DNA from: Erodium maritimum
Lineage: Eukaryota > Streptophyta > Magnoliopsida > Geraniales > Geraniaceae
Direction: 5' to 3'
Assembly: GCA_963921825.1 (NCBI GenBank)
Contig: OY997588.1
Coordinates: 62,020,617 to 62,084,616 of the forward strand
DNA: 64,000 bases
Positions within the stretch are counted from its first letter, which is position 1. Each line of letters opens with the position of its first letter. Both the position numbers and the translations under genes were made by a program. Positions 55,960 to 64,000 of the stretch are shown here, one piece after another. Under the pieces are notes generated by a model that did no database searches, had not been told where the DNA came from, and saw only the letters and a list, made by a program, of their open reading frames with translations.

Positions 55960-58900
55960 TCACTGCAAAAAAGAGAGATGCCAAACTTTTAGTCTCAATT
56001 CTACACCTCAGTTCCATCATCAATTGGCGCCTTGGCAGACTAAAAGTGCCCTTACCTGCTGTGGCTGTTGTTGATAAGTTGCTGTTGGCTGCTGGTAGTT
56101 GCCGTATCCGGGATATCCCCCGTAATACATGGTTGGGTCTTGGGGTGGAGGAGCATATCCATATGCCTCGTATCCCTGATATCCATAATAATTACCAGCA
56201 CCATTCCATTGAGAAGGATCGGGCTGAGCCTGAACCGCAGACCCCTCCTGTTAATTCATCAAATGCATGGCCCATCAGTCAACAAAAGAACAAGAAAGAG
56301 CTAACCTCAACCCAGTTGGATTGGACTGATGGCCAGAGGGTTCGAACCACATTGGGTACATATCCTTGAGAGCAGATTTGGGTGGAGGTTAGGTTAGGAA
56401 CTAGACTAGGGTAGAACAGGATTTACCCACTTTCTAGCTCATAACAAAAAAGAGCCAACCTCATACGACAAGTAAATATACCTGCTTGTTTGATGGACTA
56501 CGGCCCCAAGAGAGTCTAATACTCTGACCTCCTAACTGTGTTCCATTCATCACTGATAGTGCTTGCTCTGCACAGCCTCTGGTAGTGAAGACATACATTA
56601 TAATTTGTTTACAAGACAGCAGAAGAAAAATGTAAATACGGAAAACAGGGCAAATTCAGATACCTGTTTGCGAACTGAACAAAACCACATCGCTTGCCAA
56701 CTGGTATTTTCACATGAATCAGCTCACCGAATTGGCCGAACACCTGTCTCAACATGTCATCAGTAACACTGGGATCTAAACCTCCAACGAATATCTGCAA
56801 TCAAAACATTAAGCAGTTATTATTTAACTGTAGGTAAGAAAAATACTTAACATTGAAACAAAAAGCAACCCACTGTGGTATTGTTTGGATCATTCTCTCC
56901 CTGACTCCCTACTTGAGCATTCTGGTAAGTAGCTGCACATCAAATACATGTGAAGTTGTATACAAATTATAATAAAGATACAGGGTTGTCTGCCTTTGCA
57001 TGCAATCCTTTTAAGATATTCAAACCCACAACGGAGAGAAACTTCATCCTAACAGGAGTTGTTGGGACAACCGGCATGTCTAAATGTATTTGGACAGGCC
57101 CAATTTCAAAGTAATCTAAAACAATCCTCATAGAAGGTTTACTGAACTCACAATCAATAAAAAAGGGGGTAATTTTCACCTCATTAACCAGAGGCAGACA
57201 TTTTTTTTTCTGTTTTTAAACTAGAGAGAAAATCATATATGAACGAACAGAAAATGTTTCACTATGAGCAAGAAGGCATCTATGCACTTCAAGTACTACT
57301 TAAAACATAACCTTATTTGCAATTTTTATCCATAGGTCTATTGCACCTAAAAATCTAAAATAAAACAACATTAACAAACTGGGCATTCTGCAATTACATC
57401 TAAAGACTCCAGATTACACGTAAAACATAGATACAAATATTAAATACGGACAAAAAAACCAACAGAGCATATGCACATAAAATGATGATTTTCTATATTT
57501 AGAACCACAGAAGTGCCATCTGGCCAATTCAGTAAAAGGCTCATCCAGCACTACTTGTAGGAACTACAACCCAATCAACAAGCAAAGGGAATAAAATGGC
57601 ACAGGCAGTCAAAAAGTAGTTTTAGCCAACTCTGAAGCTGTCCATCTGTGCAAGTTCAGCAACTAAGAATGTAAAAAATAATACTGTTACAAGTGAAACA
57701 TCATGGCACTGATTCTAACTAACAATAGGCGAACAATACGCACACCTACAATGACATGGGCAGAAGTTCAACACATTGAACACTTGCTAACAAAAATGTA
57801 TGTACATACTACAGGAGTGATAAAATGGATTTAAGCTTGTCTCCTCCAATACGTAGATAGAAAAACAGGAAAAACTAGAAGGTAAAAGAACCCGATAGAA
57901 GTATGACTTGAATACTCTTGGCTAACATGAACAAAAAATTAACTGAAAGGAAGTAAAGACTTGAAAATAAAGCGGAATAAATTTAACTGGAAGGGCAACT
58001 CTGAATATATAAGGAACTGTTAAAGTAATTTGCAAATGTAGCAAAACAAATGCCACAAGAAAATGAAGGAAGCTAATGACATAAACAAAATAACTGACCT
58101 AAAATGAGGCCACGCATAAAAGTGGAATCATTTCAGCTGAAATCAGTTCCCGGGCCCCCAATATGAGAGCCTGTTGGTGTCCTGCTTTAAGACAATATGA
58201 GGCTTATATGAGTTTTAGCATGTTTTAATTAAATTAAATGTGCCCAAGTTTAGAAAGGTAAGTACTGGAAGGAAATGACTCGTAAACTCTGCCTATCTTC
58301 AAGTGTGTAACTGAAAGAACGTCAACTATTGTGCACTGTTAACAAAGACACCTCAAAGAATAATCAACAAGCATGGAAGTAAAAAATGATAAAGAGGTCA
58401 CATACACAATAAATAAAAGAAAAGTAGCATCAAAACCTAACAGTCATATATACCATCAACCAATTATCCATGCAGTAAAGACAATGGAGTACCCGTATAG
58501 TAAAAGGACACTAGATATACCTTTCTGGAACTGCTGGCCGGTAACAGGTTTCTTTGTAGCAGCAGGACCAATTCGCATGGGCCTATTAGAACAAAACACC
58601 CCATTCATTTCAGTCATTGCCCGCATTTGTTCGCTTTCATCACCAAACCTAACAAACCCATAGCCTTTTGAACGCCCAGTGGTCCTGTCAGTGACAACCT
58701 TTGCACCTTTTGTTGATGGGTAAACAGCTCTAAATGTCTCTTGCAACATGTAGTCAGTAACATCAGCGGCCAAGTCTCCAACAAAAATAGTAAAATCAGA
58801 ACCATCATCTTGCCGCCTCTCACCAGCACCAAGAGTTGCCCAGTTCAGTCGGAAGTTCTGTTCGCAACCTTGCATAGGTGTGCCATTATATGCTAGCAAT

Positions 58901-59924
58901 ACCCTCTCGGCCGCAGCACGAGATGAAAACTCGATAAAACCATAACCCTCAGGGAAGTTAGTTTGCTTATTGCGGATGACCTTTGATGTCACTGCCTGGG
59001 GGAGACAGAAAAAATAATTAAACCATTGAGGAGAGAACGAAGCTGAGCACTGGGAGTGAGATTTGGATGCACACACAGATAGAAGAGAAAGTTGGCACAG
59101 ATCAAACATAACAAAATAAAGATGACTAGAAAATATCACACTTCTAGTTACTCACTTGACTAGGAAACGTTCAGCAGGGAAAAGTTCACTTAGGTTATCC
59201 AGGAAATTCTTTTTTATGGTTAATTTTATAAAGCAACCTGCCAAGAATCCTAACAGTTGACCACTTGCCCAAGTAAACTTATAGCCACAAAATTATATCA
59301 TAAAGTTTTAGACTGAGCCATAAACTTTCGCTACTTAACTCGGGCAAGAAAATGTGTGGGTTGAAGTTTATCATTACATTTGCTCAAACAGATGACCAAG
59401 AATGTTCCTTTATAGAAACCGAAAACTAATGAAGCATAAGCTAACAAATTTAAGTTTTAAAATCGATTCAAGACATCATAGAAACAAAAAATGTAAACGA
59501 CACACACATATCCGCTTCAGATAATTCCTCAAACCCAGAAGACAAACATTGCAGATGGACTTTTATGGCTAACATTTAAACAAGTTAGGCAGATCAGTGT
59601 TATTTAGATCAGTACCTCTCCGGATATGGCAGTGAAACAGCTGTTAAGGTAGTTCTCGTCCATCCACTGCTGCAAGTCACCGATCCAGAGGGACTTAACC
59701 TCATCGGATCCGGCTCCGGCATACTGAGAGCCCTGGGCTTGCTGCTGAGCCGGCGGAGGCACGGCCTGCGGGACCCACCCGCTGGGGGGAGGCACGGGCT
59801 GGTGTGACTGCGCTGCCGCCTGCTGCTGCATCATCATCCACTGCTGCGGCGGAGGCGCCTGCTGGTACTGCTGATCGGCGGTCATCGGCGGCGGAACGCC
59901 CCCTGGTGCCGGTTGCTGCATCAT
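55960..59924 (-). CDS. RBP45: RBP45-type RNA-binding protein, three RRMs, seven coding exons
   Basis: Exons (minus strand): 59924-59616, 58995-58521, 56932-56874, 56794-56664, 56578-56482, 56247-56056 and 55962-55960. They total 1266 bases (421 residues plus stop), with GT-AG introns and consistent phase. Residues 1-75 are rich in Gln and Pro. RRM1 has RNP2 LWIGDL (79-84) and RNP1 GYGFIEFS. RRM2 has IFVGDL and KGYGFVRF. RRM3 has IFVGGL (282-287) and RCGFVQFA. The C-terminus is Gly/Tyr/Gln-rich (GYGNYQQPTATYQQQPQQ). This is the layout of plant RBP45/RBP47 proteins, nuclear poly(A)/U-rich RNA binders related to yeast Nam8 and animal TIA-1. Length fits RBP45 or RBP47; the short N-terminal segment favours RBP45. 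The TGA stop is the first codon of the last exon. Confidence 0.93.
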
Positions 59925-60130
59925 CGCGAAGGGTGAGGAGGTGTAGGGCGCGATATGGCTGATGAAGGTGAAGGATCTGCGAGAGACGAGAAAACCCTAG
60001 AAGGAGAGGGATTGGCTAATCCCAGACAAGGGTCGGAGAGAGGAAGATATTTTGGGGCTGAGGTGAGACTTTATACGAGGACAGAGAGAGAGTGGCACGT
60101 GGAGGAGGATTACTGGTCGTGGGGTATGTG
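59925..60130 (-). promoter_or_regulatory. 5' UTR and proximal promoter of the RBP45-type gene
   Basis: Upstream of the ATG (59924) on the minus strand there is a purine/pyrimidine-rich leader. A CACGTG core (G-box-like GTGGCACGTGG) lies at about 60092-60102, and CT-rich sequence (CCACTCTCTCTCTGTCC) follows it. G-boxes bind bZIP and bHLH factors; whether this one is used is unknown. Confidence 0.45.
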
Positions 60131-60639
60131 AGAGAAACAATTATATATGGTGTATCATCCAGTTGTTGGATTTGGGTTTGGCAGATGATGGAGTGCAAAT
60201 GGGACACTCACTTATGGAGACTTGCAACCTTAGGCGGGAGTACATCGATTTAGATGTCAAATCGAAGCAATGACGGCTTTCATCGGTAGGGTGAGAACGA
60301 CTATTTTAACGTTGGACACAGATGCAATTGGCGACCAGTTTTTTCATGGAAGAGCACCAGCGCCACAAAAGAGAGCCTACGCCTCTTGGAGACCAGGCTC
60401 ATCGAGGTAGGGTTGGACGATGGTTGGAAGTCCGCCTTCCCACTACTAGATACGACCATGCTCTGGTAGTGTGGCTCTTCAAGACTTCCTGTCGAATGAG
60501 GGGAAAACTCGGATCTAGAAGATGGAACCATGGATGTTCCACAAGACGTTCCTCGTATTGACTGACCCCCAAGCCCACATGTAGTCACAAAATATAAAGT
60601 TTAGTTACACCACCATTTGGGTCACAGTGGTTAATCTGT

Positions 60640-61010
60640 CATTTCTTGAGCTGGCGAAATAATTATGGGAGCTAATCAACAACGACCTAGGTGATTGTAT
60701 TGGGGTCGTAACAGACTACTGTGGAAACTACTGAGATACCTTAATGAACATAAAAATTCGGTTGGATATCACTCGTTTGTTGTGTAGTAAGGAGAAGGTG
60801 TGGTTTGAAGGGCAACCTAACATTGTCGTGGTAATTGGCGTATGAAAGCTTCCAGACTATTGTTATCAGTATGGAAGTCAATGTCGTCTAGTTAAGGAGT
60901 GCTAGAAGATTATCAAGTGAGTGGGTATGGAGGAAATCAGGTTCAACAAGGACCTTTGGGCTAGCCCGACCCCACGAGAATCGAAATATCTCCTAACTGG
61001 TTGGGATGAG
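60640..61010 (+). pseudogene. Decayed LINE ORF1 zinc-knuckle segment
   Basis: Plus-strand translation from about 60760 reads RLDITRLLCSKEKVWFEG, then after a stop KLPDYCYQYGSQCRLVKEC, and later RFNKDLWASPTPRESK. This follows the end of the ORF1 (gag-like) protein of plant L1-type LINEs: a D-x-T-x-PL strand, the LPDFCYxCGRxGHxxxEC zinc knuckle, and a WLRASP tail. Two zinc ligands are changed (second Cys to Tyr, His to Arg) and stops interrupt the frame, so it is non-functional. Endonuclease and reverse transcriptase are not seen downstream. Confidence 0.65.
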
Positions 61011-62812
61011 GAAATGTTGGATGATAAGAAGCATATCCTCGGGGCAGAGCGTTGGTATCACACTATCACCGGTAGTAGGGGCCAAACCCATCATCTCTTA
61101 TGGTCGGGACAAGATTCCTCCGGACATACAAGGTTCGACATTCCATATGTCCCCAACAACGTATTAGGATCAAATCCCCACAAGACCCGTCATTCCATAT
61201 TAGTGTTGTTATGACCTTATGTTAGATATGTTTCCCTTGTTGAGGAAAGAAAACAAAAGATAGTGATCGCGACACCCATGAGACTCCTTCTTCTTCTTAC
61301 CCGCGGACAGAGGGCCCTACCCAGATTAAGTCTAGGCGTCCGAACCAGTTTTCCCAGCCTTCGTCACTATTAGCATAGTAGTATGCCTCTTTGGCCATCA
61401 TAGGTATTTTTTTTTCATTTTGCATGTTTTGCTTCTTTGTCTGTATTGCAGTAACTCTGCCATTGGCTTCAAGAGCATGCAAGGACCTGTCAATCAAGCT
61501 AACGACGTTACACAAACATGCTAGGTGGGAGACACCCCAACTATACAATAAAAAGGTCCCCCAAGACAACGTACTTACCAAATAGCCTACTTCAAGGAGT
61601 TGTACTCTCATACCCTTCTAGTCCTTATATTTTATTTGTTACTACTTTTTCTATTTTTTCTATCTGGAGGGTGATGATCACTCGAGATTATTGTGCTGAT
61701 AGAATATGCATAATAAAATTTTATGTTTTGTACATATGTTGATGTTGAAAGTGTAGGGTGTATGCTATTGCATGTATGTTACAGTCATATTAAGGACAAC
61801 GTTTATTTTAAAGTGCGGGGAGATTATGCCTTGCATATATTTGAAAACACACAAATAAAATCGAAATTTTTAAAAAGACTACAAAAAGATTTTTGGGTGT
61901 TTTGACGGGTGGAATATGCATGATTTTTCAATTCTTCGATCATGAAATTGTTGATTGCATGCCATTTTTCCTACGAGCCTTGAGTCAGTACTTTACACGA
62001 GTATGAATTACTAGGTATGAACCGTTTTGCTATTGAAAATTGTTCGCTTTACCTATTCTTCGAGTTCGTGGTTTATGTGTTTGGTAATTGAATCTAGAAC
62101 TATTTGCAAGTCTACTCGAGGACAAATAAGAGTAAGGAAAAATATTATTAGGAAAATGATTGTAGGCATTTTTTGGACCGTTTGAGCCAAAATTGCTATC
62201 CTTTACTTTGTTATCCTCCGGTCACCCTTTTTTAAGATTAAAGCATTTTATTTTTAAACGTGTAGGTTACAAGCCAAAATTTGTTTTGTTTCTTATCTGT
62301 ATTCTCGTCTATTTTGATCTCACATTTCATTGCTTTTATGCTTCATTGATTGTAGTTGCTATTAAAAAAAGTGAGAAAATGGGTGATTATGAGAAAAATG
62401 AGCAATCAATTAATTGAATGTTTTTCATTTTTCCTAAAGAAAAAGAAAAAGAAAAGAAGAAAAAATGTTTATTTCCTTTGAAAAAGAAAATAAATAAGTA
62501 GGGTAAATTAAGAGGTACAATCGGGTTGTAAAAGGCAAAAATGTTTGTACAACAAAAATCTGCAAAAAGGAAAAGCAATAAAAAGATATTTAATATCCAA
62601 ATAGGGGTTGAAAAAGGGCAATACACTGTATGAGTTGAAGCATATTTGTCACTAGATAATACTAGGCAAGGGCATCGCGCGATGTGCGGTGCATGGTGTG
62701 AGAAATCGCATGTGATATCTGGTTGATGGAGACGAACGTTTGTTTTTTGTTTTTGTTTTTTATAAAGAGCGTGATCAATCAACAAAAATATTAACCAAAA
62801 TCAATAACCCGC
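61011..62812. other. Unassigned AT-rich DNA
   Basis: No supported gene. Short frames here (for example 61297-61611 and 62387-62785, both minus) lack known domains. Purine runs (GAAAAAG repeats) near 62440-62480. Confidence 0.35.
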
Positions 62813-63112
62813 AAAAATCTATGTAGCTATTTCGTCAGCCACATTGTATGCAACACCTATCCAATTATGCTCAACATCTACAATTTCCCATTAATCCGAA
62901 AACATACCTATAATAACACTAAATGGGAGACAACAATAAATAACCCGCTAAAATAATTGTAGCCATTTCTTCAGCCACACTTTATGCAACACTCATCCAA
63001 TTATGATTGTCATATAAAATTTCCTATTTGGGCTCAACAATTACATAAAAATAGTAATCAGTACCTCTCCACACTCATTCAATAATTGCAGCCATTTCTT
63101 CAGCCACAAAAA
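62813..63112. repeat. Three imperfect tandem units, about 125-130 bp
   Basis: The motif GTAGC(C/T)ATTTC(T/G)TCAGCCACA recurs at about 62825, 62961 and 63088. The first two copies are followed by TATGCAACAC-CATCCAATTATG and then TACAATTTCC-like or TAAAATTTCC-like sequence. The third is truncated. Confidence 0.75.
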
Positions 63113-64000
63113 GACACCCCCAAATTCCTGCAACCGCAAAAAATGCATCAGTCAAGCATCAATTTTGGGCTACAAAAATAACATAGAAACATCCATTTGC
63201 ATTGTGAAGATAGGGTACTTATAGCATTCATAACTTTTCTCTTGTACATCCTTTGGCGTTTGAACCCGTAAATGCAAAAATAAATTACTCAAAAATCAAC
63301 AAACACCCAACAAATTATATTATTCTTCAAACAGAAACTTCATTCATCACAAAGACACACCAAACCAAACAATTAACTCTAAAATTTATTGCATAAAAAA
63401 ATGGTTATGATCAAAACACTTGTAGTATGTAGCCATAACCTACATCACCATTAAATCAATCAACATTTCTATCTACGCCAAATTTCAAGATTACAACGAC
63501 ATTAGATTTGAAAATTAATAACTGGTTTCTTTACTCTATATACAGGTATGGTTTTGCAGGAGTACATGTGCACGAAGTCAAGTATAAATGGTTTTTTCAC
63601 TAATAATGTAGTATTATGTTAGTTAACCTTTGGCCTGTGATGAAGCATACAAATTTCACAAATACACTGTAATATTATAAAATCAACATGTTCCAGGATG
63701 AGAACAAGATCTCGATCGGTTGGTGGGAAGGGACAGACAACTGGAAGAGGGAAACAATTTCAGTTGATTGATTGTATTTAATTACATTTCAGATTCAATT
63801 AGTTACACACTACATATTCTTTGTGCTTTTATTGTCTATTGATTTATTGTTTGGTATATTTTTCGTCAAACAGTACTGGAAGTAGGCATTTAGATTTTCG
63901 CATGGATATTAGAATATTGCAGATAATTACAAGAAGTGTAACATAATTAATACGTGTATTTACATCACTTGTAATTGTTGCATTCATTGTTTGTTAATTA
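63113..64000. other. Unassigned AT-rich DNA
   Basis: No gene, element end or RNA gene recognised. Confidence 0.4.

Overview
This window is nuclear DNA of a flowering plant, most likely a eudicot. The evidence is two spliced plant-type genes, long-LTR Ty3/gypsy elements of the Tekay/Del type, Ty1/copia-like and TRIM-like short-LTR elements, tRNA-derived SINEs, and many MULE- and hAT-type MITEs. Most of the 64 kb is layered transposable-element sequence. I could assemble only two convincing host genes, both on the minus strand: an AT-hook DNA-binding protein gene (9760-11592, leader exon near 13.8 kb) and an RBP45-type nuclear RNA-binding protein gene with seven coding exons (55960-59924).

Layout. 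1-2.9 kb: unassigned AT-rich DNA with one hAT-like MITE. 2.9-8.8 kb: a copia-like non-autonomous element with 185-bp LTRs; a 2.9-kb gypsy solo LTR sits in its interior and a Pack-MULE-like element in its 3' LTR. 8.9-13.9 kb: a MITE, then the AT-hook gene, whose two introns contain SINEs and MITEs. 14-21.5 kb: two copies of a LINE-like retroposon family, AT-rich repeats and a decayed coding region. 21.5-36.4 kb: an old minus-strand gypsy element without integrase, split by a very young Tekay-type gypsy element (23734-34138) that has an abnormal LTR-internal-LTR-partial-internal-LTR-tip structure inside one shared AGAAA target duplication. 36.4-46.1 kb: a short-LTR element whose two ends are not homologous yet share the CGAAC target duplication, split by an 8.9-kb LARD-like gypsy derivative with CACAT duplications. 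46-51 kb: unassigned DNA, a pair of inverted elements around (TA)n, and a TIR element with internal repeats. 51.3-55.4 kb: a long TIR element, probably MULE-type, that contains a minus-strand gypsy solo LTR with a (CTT)36 tract and a compact fold-back relative of the Pack-MULE. 55.9-60.1 kb: the RBP45-type gene. 60.2-64 kb: a decayed LINE ORF1 zinc-knuckle segment, AT-rich DNA and a short tandem repeat.

The insertions can be ordered by nesting, and several boundaries are exact to the base because target duplications were found (AGCGT, TATAATCAA, TTTTAGTTAT, TATTTTTT, a 17-bp SINE duplication, AGAAA, CACAT, CGAAC, TAATTATTT, CTCGTCAG). I saw no new multigene system. The most unusual signals are the rearranged young Tekay element with repeated TAG stops at CAG positions, tandem hairpins with compensatory stem changes in its LTRs, a hairpin shared by four different gypsy LTRs, and the chimeric short-LTR element.
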